Shown piece by piece: positions 8,838 to 17,687 of a stretch of 64,000 nucleotides of DNA. Under the pieces are notes generated by a model, which was not told where the DNA came from, did not search any database, and saw nothing but the letters and a program-made list of their open reading frames with translations. Both the position numbers and the translations under genes were made by a program. Source of the DNA: Candidatus Woesearchaeota archaeon. Its GTDB lineage: Archaea; Nanobdellota; Nanobdellia; Woesearchaeales; GW2011-AR4. The DNA is taken from contig JACPMR010000015.1 of the NCBI GenBank assembly GCA_016185945.1, positions 153,543 to 217,542 of the forward strand, in the 5' to 3' direction. The stretch's first letter is position 1; every line of letters starts with the position of its first letter.

Positions 8838-9559
8838 ATTAATTTTATTTTATCGCTGACCTTTAACCTTAATATCTCATTCGCACTTGAATTTTTTATT
8901 GAGATTTCGAGAGTTTCTGAGCTCCCTTTAACCAGAAACAATTTATCTTTTGGTGCTTCATCATACGTTTTATAAAATGTTAGCTTTTCATTAAAATTAT
9001 TTGTCTTTATTTTGTAAAAACTCTTTTTCAGAGAAGTTAAATTTGTGATTATATTTCCAAAATTATCTATATTTACAACTTCTCCTTCCCTGCCTTTAAG
9101 ATGGAATTTTAGCTTCTCCTCTACACTTGTCCTTAACCCAAGCAAATCTATTTCCATGCCTTTTTCAAGCTGCGCTGCTGCTTTTGCAAAAACATCCCTG
9201 CCATGGAATGTCATTGAAGCATCTTTAACAGGCAGCTTTATTGCTGATAAAATCTTGTCTTTTGAAGCTGCAGGGTGCATCAAGCCATTGTCAGGACCGA
9301 CAAAGAAGTAATTTTTTGTTTTTATCGCCAGGCATTGCCTTTTGCTTCCTACGCCAGGATCAACAACACACAAGAATATCGAATTTTTTGGAAAATATTT
9401 ATAGTTATTATAAAGAATCCATGCGCCTTCCCTTATGTTTTGTGGGTTTACAAAGTTATATAAGTCAACTATTTTTGAGTTTTGGTTAATTGAATAGATA
9501 ACGCCCTTTATTACTCCAAGATATTCTGAATTGCCAAAATCAGTTAATGTTACAATCAT
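8834..9559 (-). CDS. SAM hydroxide adenosyltransferase (DUF62 family)
   Basis: This is a member of the fluorinase/chlorinase superfamily whose common form hydrolyses S-adenosylmethionine to adenosine and methionine. Motifs are TLTDFGNSEYLGVIKG at the N-terminus, VVDPGVGS, GPDNGLM, the family-defining FHGRDVFAKAAA and, in the C-terminal barrel, VNIDNFGNIITN. The length of 241 aa is typical. The presence of His-Arg-Asp in the hydroxide-type motif argues against a halogenase. Confidence 0.92.
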   Translation of the reverse strand: MIVTLTDFGNSEYLGVIKGVIYSINQNSKIVDLYNFVNPQNIREGAWILYNNYKYFPKNSIFLCVVDPGVGSKRQCLAIKTKNYFFVGPDNGLMHPAASKDKILSAIKLPVKDASMTFHGRDVFAKAAAQLEKGMEIDLLGLRTSVEEKLKFHLKGREGEVVNIDNFGNIITNLTSLKKSFYKIKTNNFNEKLTFYKTYDEAPKDKLFLVKGSSETLEISIKNSSANEILRLKVSDKIKLI

Positions 9560-9639
9560 AAAACTGGCTAAGCTGTATTTTATTTAAATTTTTGCGATTT
9601 GACACAAACTTAATAAATGCGCTGAAAATCTCAAAAGAT

Positions 9640-10263
9640 ATGAAAAAGGGCATTTTTATCGTTATTGATGGGCTAGACGGCTCTGGCAAAAGCGAAATAG
9701 TGAAGATGCTCCATAATTATTTATTTTCTAAGCATAAAAAATACAGGATTCTGACAACAAGAGAACCGACAAATGGAAGGTATGGGAAGCAGATAAGGGA
9801 AATGCTGAGGAAAGAAAATGATCCAAAAAGCAGCAGCAAAAAACTGACTGAATTGTTTATAAAAGACAGGGCAGAGCACTTGAAAAACACTATTGAACCG
9901 TTCTTAAGGAATTCAAATAAGCATGAGCTTAACATTGTTATTTGTGACAGATACTATTATTCAACTATTGCGTTTCAAGGAGCTCAAGGATTGGGCATTA
10001 AAAAGTTGATTGCCAAAAATAAAAAGTTTAGGAAGCCTGACATCGCTTTTATACTTGATGTCAAGCCGTCCATTGCTCTTCGAAGGATTAAGCAGAGGGA
10101 AAAAGAGAAATTTGAGCATCTTGAGTTCATGAAAAAGATAAGAGAGAATTTTTTAAAACTGCCAAAGCTTTTGGAAGAGAACATAAAGATTATAAATGCC
10201 TCCAAGCCATTGAAAGATGTTTTCAATGATGTAAAAAAAGAAGTTGACAGATTACTGGATTAA
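9640..10263 (+). CDS. tmk: Thymidylate kinase
   Basis: This enzyme phosphorylates dTMP to dTDP. The P-loop GLDGSGKS is at residues 11-18, TTREPTNGRYG supplies the DRX/REP-type base-binding segment, CDRYYYSTIAFQG follows, and a lid region near RIKQREKEKFE closes the active site. ATG 9640 (MKKGIFIVIDG) is chosen rather than the TTG at 9592, because family members start just before the P-loop strand. With dut at 10816-11250 it covers late steps of dTTP supply. The stop overlaps the convergent gene by 4 nt. Confidence 0.93.
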   Translation: MKKGIFIVIDGLDGSGKSEIVKMLHNYLFSKHKKYRILTTREPTNGRYGKQIREMLRKENDPKSSSKKLTELFIKDRAEHLKNTIEPFLRNSNKHELNIVICDRYYYSTIAFQGAQGLGIKKLIAKNKKFRKPDIAFILDVKPSIALRRIKQREKEKFEHLEFMKKIRENFLKLPKLLEENIKIINASKPLKDVFNDVKKEVDRLLD

Positions 10264-10637
10264 GGAGTTTTTATATTGCCCGGCTTGTAATATGGCTCGC
10301 TTATGTCTTCAACCTCTTGGGGCTTAATTTCAACTTGCTCTTGTACTTTTGCCTGCACTTCTGTTTTTTGCTCCTTTCTGAGAATCCAAGCTGCAAAGAC
10401 TATTGCAATGCCTAATATTACTGCAGGCAAGAACAAGTTGTACTGAACAACAGTTTTTTGTATTGTTGGGTATTGATGACATGCAAAGTCAGAGCCGCAA
10501 TAAGATTCTGAGCCGCAGTCCTTGTTGGTTCTGCACTCCCTGCCAAAATTAATTAATACGCCAAATAAAAGAATTACTATAACAACTATAAGCAGAATTG
10601 TAAGCCCTGCATCTGCCTTTTTGTGAAAACCACCCAT
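10260..10637 (-). CDS. Two-TM membrane protein with Cys-rich loop
   Basis: There are two hydrophobic segments (about 10-32 and 65-87). The extracytoplasmic loop between them contains CRTNKDCGSESYCGSDFACH, a six-residue-spaced cysteine pattern like small disulfide-rich (Dickkopf-like) modules. A short acidic cytoplasmic tail follows. ATG 10637 (MGGFHKKADAG) is preferred, with an alternative ATG 39 nt upstream. No enzyme motif is seen and the function is unknown. Confidence 0.6.
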   Translation of the reverse strand: MGGFHKKADAGLTILLIVVIVILLFGVLINFGRECRTNKDCGSESYCGSDFACHQYPTIQKTVVQYNLFLPAVILGIAIVFAAWILRKEQKTEVQAKVQEQVEIKPQEVEDISEPYYKPGNIKTP

Positions 10638-10690
10638 GAGTTGAGCTAATATATGTAGGTTTTTAAACTTTTTCACTTAAAAGTAAAGAA

Positions 10691-10810
10691 CTAGTCAATA
10701 TTCTGCTGTTCTTCAGGATTAGTTTGGGGGTTTTCTTCTACAAATTCAGCAAGCTTTGTGTTCTTCTGTATCGTCTTGAATCTTATCGGCTTGCTAGTGT
10801 CCTTTCCCAT
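10691..10810 (-). CDS. Small hydrophilic protein downstream of dut
   Basis: This 39-residue ORF (MGKDTSKPIRFKTIQKNTKL, then an acidic/Gln-rich tail) starts 5 nt after the dut stop and would be cotranscribed with it. It has no transmembrane segment or cysteines. Its position and clean start-stop support it. There is no recognised family, so it is a modest-confidence call. Confidence 0.45.
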   Translation of the reverse strand: MGKDTSKPIRFKTIQKNTKLAEFVEENPQTNPEEQQNID

Positions 10811-10815
10811 TTTGC

Positions 10816-11250
10816 TCAGTCCAGTCCGGTGCTTCCAAATCCAGCTTCATTCCTTGTTGTTTCATCCAGCTCATTAACTTCCTCGAAAATGGCTTCCTCA
10901 ACTTTTGCAAAAACCATCTGGGCTATTTTCTTTCCATTTTCTATCTTGTACGGCTTGTCGCTTAAATTGATGAGCGGAACTTTTATTTCGCCTCTGTACG
11001 AGGAGTCAATTGTGCCAACGCAATTGGCATGGCTTATGCCATGATTTAAAGCCAAGCCAGACTTAGGCCTTATCTGGGCTTCATAGCCATATGGAATTGA
11101 CGCCATTATTCCTGTTGCAACAAGCTTTCTTTCCATTGGCATGAGCATGCATTCTTCAGCAGAGTACAAATCAACTCCAGAATCGCCGTTATGGGCATAA
11201 AAAGGCGTTTTGACATCAGCGACTTTTTTTATTTTTATTGTCAATGCCAT
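10816..11250 (-). CDS. dut: dUTP diphosphatase
   Basis: This trimeric dUTPase hydrolyses dUTP to dUMP and PPi, keeping uracil out of DNA and feeding dTMP synthesis. All five family motifs can be seen: GDSGVDLYS, RPKSGLAL, GTIDSSYRGEI with the catalytic Asp, KIAQMVF, and the C-terminal RNEAGFGSTG arm that closes over the nucleotide. ATG 11250 (MALTIKIKKV) is chosen; the longer frame to 11370 adds an AT-rich, non-family leader. Confidence 0.95.
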   Translation of the reverse strand: MALTIKIKKVADVKTPFYAHNGDSGVDLYSAEECMLMPMERKLVATGIMASIPYGYEAQIRPKSGLALNHGISHANCVGTIDSSYRGEIKVPLINLSDKPYKIENGKKIAQMVFAKVEEAIFEEVNELDETTRNEAGFGSTGLD

Positions 11251-11369
11251 TTTAACCACAAAAGAAAACAGGATTTTAGCAACAAGCTGGTATTTAAAGA
11301 AATCGTAATTAAAAAATATAGGTTTGAAAGATATATTTTTGTTGCGTATGTTTATTAAGTTATTTTGCA

Positions 11370-11870
11370 TTATTCCTTTCTAAAAGAAAAAACAGATTGT
11401 ATGTTATGTTCAAGCATCTTGCCACTTGCTGCATCTATCTTCATATTTAAAGTATTGAATGCCTCTGTTAAGTATGTTATGTTCCATATATTGCCAAGCT
11501 TTGGAAGGTTCTGGAGTATTGCAATTGTCTTGATGCTTCTGTCTTTAGGAAAGTTTTTCTGCTGGAACTCATTGGCTTTTTTAATTGCAGTGTCAAAGGT
11601 AAGCTTTACTTTGGCAATACTTATTTCATTAACTTTGGCGCTTTCCTTTTTGAAAACATCCTCTTCCAGGCGTACCTTGATATTGTTGCCGTTTATCACA
11701 AAAGTTGTTATCTTGTCTTTCTTCTTATCATAAAAGCCGAGCTGCCATTCATTTGGCATTTCCTGAGGAATCTTGAAGGCATATGAAAGATATGTATCCT
11801 TGTTCTTCTGCTTCCATTTTTTAAACTCAGGAGATTCCTCCAGCTTCTCCAATGCTGGTTTTAAGTCCAT
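11370..11870 (-). CDS. Hypothetical protein, PepSY-like fold suspected
   Basis: This soluble 166-residue protein has no signal peptide. The C-terminal half (AIKKANEFQQKNFP, then WNITYLTEAFNTLNMKIDAA and SGKMLEHN) has the helix-then-strands rhythm of a PepSY-like domain, in which a strand ends with an Asp-rich turn and a Gly. No catalytic motif is visible. The similarity is a visual impression only. Confidence 0.55.
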   Translation of the reverse strand: MDLKPALEKLEESPEFKKWKQKNKDTYLSYAFKIPQEMPNEWQLGFYDKKKDKITTFVINGNNIKVRLEEDVFKKESAKVNEISIAKVKLTFDTAIKKANEFQQKNFPKDRSIKTIAILQNLPKLGNIWNITYLTEAFNTLNMKIDAASGKMLEHNIQSVFSFRKE

Positions 11871-11969
11871 AAACAGAAAATAAAACCTAAAGTTTATATA
11901 GATTTGTATCTTAACTGTTGGAAATTAGTAATCAATAAAAATATTAAAATCCAAAATAATAAATAAAAA

Positions 11970-12126
11970 TTTCAAACAATACGAGCTTCCTTTGAAAGCA
12001 AGCATAATGAAGGAGACCTGCTTTTGATTTGGCACTTTTAAGCCAAGAAATATAGTGCCACTTTCCTGAGCTGGGCTCCCATATCACGCTTGCAGATGCT
12101 GGGAAGCGAAGTTGATTGAAATTCAA
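11970..12126 (-). repeat. Dispersed structured element, copy 2 (full)
   Basis: On the minus strand it runs from TTTCAATCAAC to TTGTTTGAAA. Hairpin 1 is TTCCCA...TGGGAG. Hairpin 2 is TGGCACT...AGTGCCA. Hairpin 3 is AGCAGGTCTCCTT...AAGGAAGCT. The left arm GCTTCC is complementary to the right arm GGAAGC. Relative to copies 5 and 8, both arms of each stem have changed together. Its first 50 nt are nearly identical to copy 7. It sits between divergent genes. Confidence 0.8.
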
Positions 12127-12159
12127 TGAAAATAAAAAAAAACAAAATCAAATATCAAA

Positions 12160-13110
12160 ATGGCTGTTGCAAATGTTAAGCTGTTGCTTAAGAATCAGGG
12201 TTATGAAACAGTGGGCAATCATAGCAGGGTTAAGACATGCCATTGGACTAAAAGCGACTTAAGAGGGGAAGGAGGCTGCTATAAGAACAAGTTCTATGGA
12301 ATTAATTCTCATCAATGCGTACAGATGACCCCTACTTTTACTTGCAACAATGCATGCGTGTTTTGCTGGCGTGATTTAAGATATCATACACAGCCGACAA
12401 TGGAAAATGGAATTGATGATCCTGAACTTATAGTTGATGGCACAATAGAGGCACAGAGAAAGCTGCTTTCTGGGTTTGGAGGCAATGAAAAGACATCAAA
12501 GCAGAAATTTGAAAGGGCAATGACGCCCCAGCATGTTGCAATTTCCCTTGATGGAGAACCAACTCTTTATCCAAGATTGACTGAGCTGATAAGAGAGTAC
12601 AAGAAAAGGAATTTCTCAACATTTGTTGTGAGCAATGGCTTATTGCCGGAAAGGATAGAGAAATTGCTTGAAGAGCCTCCAACACAGCTTTACATTTCTG
12701 TTGATGCCCCAAATGAGGAGTTGTTTAGTATAATTGACAGGCCAATAATAAAGAATGCATGGCAGGGCTTGATAAAAACATTAAGCATGCTTCCAAAATT
12801 AAGGGAAAAGATGAGGACTGTGTTAAGGTTTACTTTGATTAAGGGCTTGAATATGGTGCAGGCAGAGCAATGGGCTGAAATAATAAAGCTTAGCAATCCA
12901 ATGTTTGTTGAGGTAAAAGCATATATGTGGGTGGGCATGTCAAGGGAAAGGTTGGAGCAGGAAAATATGCCAAGCCATGAAGAAGTTAAGCAGTTTGCTC
13001 TTGAAATTACAAAATATGCTGATTACAAGTTAATAGATGAGCACGAACCTTCCAGAGTTGTTTTATTGATGAAAGAGGACTTTGAAGGGAGGGTTATGAA
13101 GTTTGAATAA
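12160..13110 (+). CDS. taw1: 4-demethylwyosine synthase (radical SAM)
   Basis: This enzyme builds the tricyclic imidazopurine of wyosine at G37 of tRNA-Phe from N1-methylguanosine and pyruvate. The radical-SAM cluster motif is CNNACVFCW (C62, C66, C69). The second cluster cysteines typical of TYW1/Taw1 are visible upstream at C27, C40 and C53. Further family features are ISLDGEPTLYPRL, VVSNGLLPERIE and VEVKAYMWVGMS. The archaeal form lacks the flavodoxin domain of eukaryotic TYW1, as here (316 aa). It works after Trm5; a candidate Trm5 is at 60549. Confidence 0.95.
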   Translation: MAVANVKLLLKNQGYETVGNHSRVKTCHWTKSDLRGEGGCYKNKFYGINSHQCVQMTPTFTCNNACVFCWRDLRYHTQPTMENGIDDPELIVDGTIEAQRKLLSGFGGNEKTSKQKFERAMTPQHVAISLDGEPTLYPRLTELIREYKKRNFSTFVVSNGLLPERIEKLLEEPPTQLYISVDAPNEELFSIIDRPIIKNAWQGLIKTLSMLPKLREKMRTVLRFTLIKGLNMVQAEQWAEIIKLSNPMFVEVKAYMWVGMSRERLEQENMPSHEEVKQFALEITKYADYKLIDEHEPSRVVLLMKEDFEGRVMKFE

Positions 13111-13172
13111 AAGGAATAGAGTTTGTTTCAATAATAAAATAAACAGCTTTTCTCATTAAAAACGACAAAGAT

Positions 13173-13330
13173 AATTCAATCAACGAGAACGACTTTTGGA
13201 TTCTCAGCGTGATTAAAGTAAACCGTTTGTAATAAATGCACTATATCGGTAGCATTAAAGTGCAAGTAAAATGGCAGGTCTCCTATGATTGTCAGGAGAG
13301 AACCTAGGAAGCCCAAAGTGTTTGAAAATT
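13173..13330 (-). repeat. Dispersed structured element, copy 3 (full, hairpin 1 diverged)
   Basis: It lies between convergent genes. On the minus strand hairpin 2 is TTGCACT...AGTGCA and hairpin 3 is AACGGTTTACTTT...AAAGTCGTT. The AACG/CGTT end of stem 3 replaces AGCG/CGCT of copies 5 and 8, a two-sided compensatory change. The right end is TTGATTGAATT. The hairpin 1 region (CTAGGTTCTCTCCTGACAAT and onward) differs from other copies but still folds on itself. Confidence 0.75.
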
Positions 13331-13339
13331 TTAATTGAT

Positions 13340-13945
13340 TTAAATCTTAATTACCTTCCCAAAAGGGCCAGGATTTAGAACTTTAGTCTTTTTTATTTTG
13401 TCTTCTCTGCCGAAGTTTTCATGCAAATGCCCGCAAACTAGCAAATCAATACGGTTTTTTTCAGCAAAATGCCTTATTGACTTGTTGCCTGCATGGTTTC
13501 TGCCTATTTTATCCAGCTTAGTCCTATAGGGTGGTGCATGTGTTACAAGAATTATTTTTTTGTTTTTGTTGTTTTTAATTATTTTTTTAAATTTTGTTTT
13601 TGCAATTTTTTCAAAACCTTTGTCAATCATAGAAAAACCACCGCCGCCATAGCCAAGAAACAATGAATTGTTTTTTATATAATGATTTTTGTGGATGAAG
13701 GTGATGTTCTTAAACAATTTTGATAATTTTTTAAAGGTAGATGCGTCCTCATGATTGCCATGAATAATCAAGATTTTTTTGTTCAGTTTGTTCAATCTCC
13801 TGATTATTCCAACTATACCGTGCTCAAATATTGAAATGTCGCCTGCGCAGACTAGCAAGTCAGGATTTTGGGCTTTGGCTTTGTGCTCTATTCTTTTTAA
13901 GGCTTTTAAAGAGCCGTGGGTGTCTGTGAAAGTGAGAAGTTTCAT
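13340..13945 (-). CDS. Calcineurin-like metallophosphoesterase
   Basis: It has the di-metal phosphoesterase motif order: FTDTHGS near the N-terminus (D-x-H), VCAGDIS (GD), IIHGNHED (GNHE), VTHAPPY and VCGHLHENFG (GHxH). About 200 aa is normal for the single-domain YfcE/Icc-like group. ATG 13945 (MKLLTF) is preferred. The substrate cannot be told from sequence. The gene is monocistronic, with a dispersed element immediately downstream. Confidence 0.88.
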   Translation of the reverse strand: MKLLTFTDTHGSLKALKRIEHKAKAQNPDLLVCAGDISIFEHGIVGIIRRLNKLNKKILIIHGNHEDASTFKKLSKLFKNITFIHKNHYIKNNSLFLGYGGGGFSMIDKGFEKIAKTKFKKIIKNNKNKKIILVTHAPPYRTKLDKIGRNHAGNKSIRHFAEKNRIDLLVCGHLHENFGREDKIKKTKVLNPGPFGKVIKI

Positions 13946-14021
13946 AATAAACAAAATTTTAAAGTTATATTTAAAGGTGATGATGAAAGGTTTATAAAAG
14001 TCAAGATATGACCGGTGGTAT

Positions 14022-14609
14022 ATGGAAGAAAAAGCAAAACTAGTTTTAATACCAAATTACTACGGCCATATCAATAAAGTAATAGATGAAGCGAATAGAC
14101 TAACGTTACCTGTAAGAGTAAGGAGAACGATAAGTGATAGAAACAGATATAACTTAATGAATGATGCTTTCCAAATAACGAGATCAGAAAGTGGTATTTA
14201 TCAATTAACTTTTCAGGGATTTCCATTTGCAGACATACAAACAGAAAAATCAGTAACTAAGAAAGATATTGATATCTCAAGTATAGATGATGTTGTCTTT
14301 GTTGCTGAAGGAATAATAAGAAATACAATACCACCACAACCAGATTTTATTAGTCCAAATCCAGATACTGTTTTTATTTACTCTGCTACAGATGCACAGA
14401 CAATGATTTATGATCCACATTGGGCACAATATGGTTTCTCATCAAGATTTCAAAAAGTGAATATAGAGAGTCAAGGAAGAATTACACTTAAAAAACTATT
14501 TGAAGAATCTGAGTATCTGATAAATGTTATAACAGATAAAGATCGTAATACTCGTGTAACTGGGCAACCTACACTTTTTTGTGTAACATTATCTAAACCC
14601 CCTTCTTAA
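14022..14609 (+). CDS. Orphan hypothetical protein
   Basis: This 195-residue soluble protein has no signal peptide, cysteine cluster or known motif that I recognise. Mixed strands and helices and a Pro/Asp-rich middle (PPQPDFISPNPDTVFIYS) are visible. A TATA-like TTTATAAA lies about 30 nt upstream and a GGTGG about 8 nt before the ATG, so it is likely expressed. Its codon choice (many ATA, AGA, ACA, few AAG/GCA runs) looks different from neighbours, which may mean recent acquisition. The stop overlaps the convergent VWA gene by 4 nt. Confidence 0.6.
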   Translation: MEEKAKLVLIPNYYGHINKVIDEANRLTLPVRVRRTISDRNRYNLMNDAFQITRSESGIYQLTFQGFPFADIQTEKSVTKKDIDISSIDDVVFVAEGIIRNTIPPQPDFISPNPDTVFIYSATDAQTMIYDPHWAQYGFSSRFQKVNIESQGRITLKKLFEESEYLINVITDKDRNTRVTGQPTLFCVTLSKPPS

Positions 14610-15841
14610 ACACTATAATAATCCTCAAGCACAATCTTGTCAACATCCTCAAGATTCCTGACAACATACAATCTCCCTTCTCCAAGTTCTACAATTTTCT
14701 CTGCAAGCTTTTTGCCTTTTTCATTCAGATTAATGCCAATCAAAGATATTGTTATGCCTTTGCTTCTTGCAATCGATGCTTCCTCCAGTGTTGACTTTTC
14801 CGGCTCATCGCCTTTTGTCGGCAACGCATCTGTTATCAAGATAAGATGTTTTGTAATATTTTCACTCGGGAAAAGCCCTATTGCTTTTTGCAAAGTCGCT
14901 ACAATGTCTGTCTCTTTGGAAGCCCTTATTCTTGTTATTTCCTTGAGCAATCTTGTGAAATCAGATGTTGGTTCTATAACCTCCTTGACTTCAGAGCCAA
15001 AGACAATCAAGCCAACTTTGTCTTTTTCATTTATTGCCTTGTATGCAAGCGCAATTCCTGCTTTCTTGCATGCATCAATCTTTGCGCCTTTCATCGAGCC
15101 AGATGCGTCAAGCGCATAAACAAGGTAAGTTTGCCCTTTGCTCTGCTTTTCATATACTTCCAAATCTTTCTCATCAAAATGGCTGTGCCCTCTCCTTATT
15201 GCAAGCTTGATGGATTTTTTTAAAGCAATGTCCCTGTACCTGTCGCCTTTCTTGTACAATCTTGCATTTTCCTTCTCGCCGTAAATGAAGGTTTTTTTGC
15301 TTATCTTTTCTCCGATAATGCCTTTTGGAATAATTTTATCCAATTCTTCAAAATATAAAACAAGGGAAGCAAGCTCCACTCCTTTCTCAGATAAAGTATC
15401 GTCCTTAAGCAAAAATCCCTCTTCCTTCAAATCTTCCATCTTCTGCTGAATTCTCTCCTTCAACTCTTTTTGAAATTCGGGGATGCCTATGTTTTTCTTT
15501 ATATAATCCGGCTCGTAGCCAGAAACTAACCTTATGATTGACTCGCCATAAATCTGCTTTGCCATTGTATAGTTTTTGACAAGCTGCTCAAACATCAAGT
15601 CAGGGCTAAAAGAACTCATGCCTTGATTGATTGCGTCGCTGATTAATTTTCCGCTATCTATGATTTTTCTATCATTTTCGAGAACTGAATGCATGAACTT
15701 GTCTTCAAGCTGCTGGAACTGAAGTTTGCCGCTTAACTCCTCTGCCTTGCTTAGTTCTTTGATTTCAAGCTTTTGGCTACCGGTAATCACCAGCTTCTTG
15801 CTCTTGTTCCAAATGGTTCTGCCATTTTGCTGCTTCCACAT
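14606..15841 (-). CDS. VWA (MIDAS) domain protein paired with MoxR ATPase
   Basis: The N-terminal 230 residues are helical and resemble the CoxE/VWA-containing partner proteins of MoxR ATPases. The C-terminal von Willebrand A domain has a complete MIDAS: DASGSM near residue 240, a Thr in SKETDIVATL and ITDALPTKGDEPE. Its first 65 nt overlap the end of the upstream moxR-like gene in another frame, which implies tight coupling. MoxR/VWA pairs act as chaperone-like systems for assembly or metal insertion; the client here is unknown. Confidence 0.88.
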   Translation of the reverse strand: MWKQQNGRTIWNKSKKLVITGSQKLEIKELSKAEELSGKLQFQQLEDKFMHSVLENDRKIIDSGKLISDAINQGMSSFSPDLMFEQLVKNYTMAKQIYGESIIRLVSGYEPDYIKKNIGIPEFQKELKERIQQKMEDLKEEGFLLKDDTLSEKGVELASLVLYFEELDKIIPKGIIGEKISKKTFIYGEKENARLYKKGDRYRDIALKKSIKLAIRRGHSHFDEKDLEVYEKQSKGQTYLVYALDASGSMKGAKIDACKKAGIALAYKAINEKDKVGLIVFGSEVKEVIEPTSDFTRLLKEITRIRASKETDIVATLQKAIGLFPSENITKHLILITDALPTKGDEPEKSTLEEASIARSKGITISLIGINLNEKGKKLAEKIVELGEGRLYVVRNLEDVDKIVLEDYYSV

Positions 15842-16820
15842 TTTTGTGGAACTGCTCGCTTATGTAGTTTTCAATGCTCTCAAGATATCTTACAGAGGGC
15901 TTTAACCTTATCCTATGTGATAAAACAGAAACAAGCACATCCTTTACATCTTCAAACTGGACATTTTTCCTGCCTTTAAGCAGGGCATTTGACTGGGCTC
16001 TTTCATACAAGCCGATGGAAGCCCTGACGCTTGGCTTTTTCTCAAGCTTATCATCCTGCCTGAGCAATCTTATGAAGTAAACCATTAAATTTAGCAATTC
16101 ATCGCTCACATTTGCGGTTTTTTTGCCTTTAGTCAAAACAATTTTCTTCTCTATCTCTATGCTTTCAGGATAGTCCATATAAATAATGTCAAACCTGTCA
16201 AGCAGAACATCGCTAAGCTTTTCTGTTGAAGTGTCTTCTGGGTTCATTGTCCCTATGAAGATGAAATTAATGTCAAAATCAACATCATAGCTGCCAATTG
16301 TTGCTTTTCTTTCTTCCAAAACTTGCAGCAGAGAGTTTTGAAGCTTTTCAGGGCATCTATTAAGTTCGTCAAAGAACAAAATGCCGTTGTTGGCTTTGAA
16401 TATTTTTCCAGGAGTGAACGCCTCCAAGCTTAAAGGCCCGAACTTTAATGCTTTTATCGGATCTATGTCGCCAAGCAAGTCCTCAACTGTCAAATCAGGG
16501 CTGCCCTGTATCCTTACAAATCTTTTTGCCCCTAGCAATTTTGCTGTTTTGTACTTTGCTTTGGCTTTGCAGGATGGGCAGATTGGCTCTTTTGAAGTGC
16601 AGTGATAGCTGCAGCCATCAACAATCTCAATGTCTGGCAGAAGCTTTGCAATGTTCTTTGCCAGAGTCGTCTTGCCAATGCCTGGAGCGCCTACTATGAT
16701 TATGTGCCTGTTCATGAGCAAAGCTGACTTTATGCCCTGCTTTGCATTTTCCTGCCCCAATATGTCTGTAAATGTATCTTTATCTTTGAGGAAGATTTCC
16801 TTTAGCTGTTCGCTTAGCAT
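15777..16820 (-). CDS. MoxR-type AAA+ ATPase with Cys/His insertion
   Basis: Walker A is GAPGIGKTT (about 44-52), Walker B GILFFDELNR, sensor 1 IGTMNP, and an arginine-finger region LLDRFD; the lid domain follows. Between Walker A and B sits an insertion with CSYHCTSKEPICPSCKAK, a likely zinc-binding knuckle that also occurs in Mg-chelatase/MoxR relatives. It is followed by the overlapping VWA partner gene. The divergent neighbours (16907 and 17688) are large exported proteins that could be clients; that link is only contextual. Confidence 0.9.
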   Translation of the reverse strand: MLSEQLKEIFLKDKDTFTDILGQENAKQGIKSALLMNRHIIIVGAPGIGKTTLAKNIAKLLPDIEIVDGCSYHCTSKEPICPSCKAKAKYKTAKLLGAKRFVRIQGSPDLTVEDLLGDIDPIKALKFGPLSLEAFTPGKIFKANNGILFFDELNRCPEKLQNSLLQVLEERKATIGSYDVDFDINFIFIGTMNPEDTSTEKLSDVLLDRFDIIYMDYPESIEIEKKIVLTKGKKTANVSDELLNLMVYFIRLLRQDDKLEKKPSVRASIGLYERAQSNALLKGRKNVQFEDVKDVLVSVLSHRIRLKPSVRYLESIENYISEQFHKNVEAAKWQNHLEQEQEAGDYR

Positions 16821-16906
16821 TTTAAAAGCAATGGATTAAATGATATACGTTTATAAAAGTATTGATTAAATTTATATACTATACTCCTTATATTTAATCA
16901 AAAAAG

Positions 16907-17686
16907 ATGGCGGGAATGTTCAATAGTAAGAAATGCAATCTATACTTGATAGCATTAGTAATTTTTATTTTTGTCGTATCTGGAATTTTATTTTTTATGT
17001 ATTTCAAAAGCCAGAAAAAAGAGAAAGATGATTTAAGACTGGACTTGGTTTTGGAAAAGACAAATCTCTACAGCAACGAATCTCTTGATTTTTCAGCAAG
17101 TTTGTACTACAACAAAAAATGCGATGGCGTTTTTCATTATGAAATATTCAGGCTTAGTGATGTAAGTGTTGTTATCAGCGAGAGCGAAGACATAAGATTA
17201 AATGGCGATGATTCCAGAGCAAAAAGTTTGGCGCTAAGCAGATTATTGCCAGGAGAGCATATTTTAAGGGCAAAGTTAAAATGCGGCGATAAAGTTGAGA
17301 TTTCTATTGCGAGATTCAGCATACTTCAAAGTGGGGAGATTGCCAGTTCGAGCAAAATTTTTGATGAACAGACTGCCAAAGGATCTATAGAAATAACAAA
17401 AACTGAGGAATCTAAAATTCTTGAGATTATTGATTCAAGCGAGCAAAATCAAAATCAGGCATTGCAGATGTGCGATTCATTGGATACAAGTTCGAAAGAC
17501 AAATGCTATTCCGGCATTGCCGAGAAAACAAAAAACAAGGAGTATTGTGCAAAAATACAAGACATAACAACAAGAGATGGCTGCTATGCCAGCCTTGCCC
17601 TGGAAGGAGTTTATGGTGCCTGTGAGCATATTGTTGATTCTTACCAAAGAGAAGCGTGCAATTCGTTAAAAGCAAATCAGGGTTAA
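16907..17686 (+). CDS. Membrane-anchored extracellular protein with C-terminal Cys repeats
   Basis: A short cytoplasmic head and one transmembrane segment (about 11-33) are followed by an external beta domain (LVLEKTNLYSNESLDFSASL). The C-terminal 75 residues hold repeated cysteine-bearing helices (ALQMCDSL, KDKCYSGIAEK, KEYCAKI, RDGCYASLA, GACEHIV, REACNSL), likely disulfide-paired helical repeats. A TATA-like TTTATATACTATA lies upstream. The next gene starts one base after the stop, so this is an operon with the giant Cys-rich protein. Confidence 0.7.
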   Translation: MAGMFNSKKCNLYLIALVIFIFVVSGILFFMYFKSQKKEKDDLRLDLVLEKTNLYSNESLDFSASLYYNKKCDGVFHYEIFRLSDVSVVISESEDIRLNGDDSRAKSLALSRLLPGEHILRAKLKCGDKVEISIARFSILQSGEIASSSKIFDEQTAKGSIEITKTEESKILEIIDSSEQNQNQALQMCDSLDTSSKDKCYSGIAEKTKNKEYCAKIQDITTRDGCYASLALEGVYGACEHIVDSYQREACNSLKANQG

Positions 17687-17687
17687 A

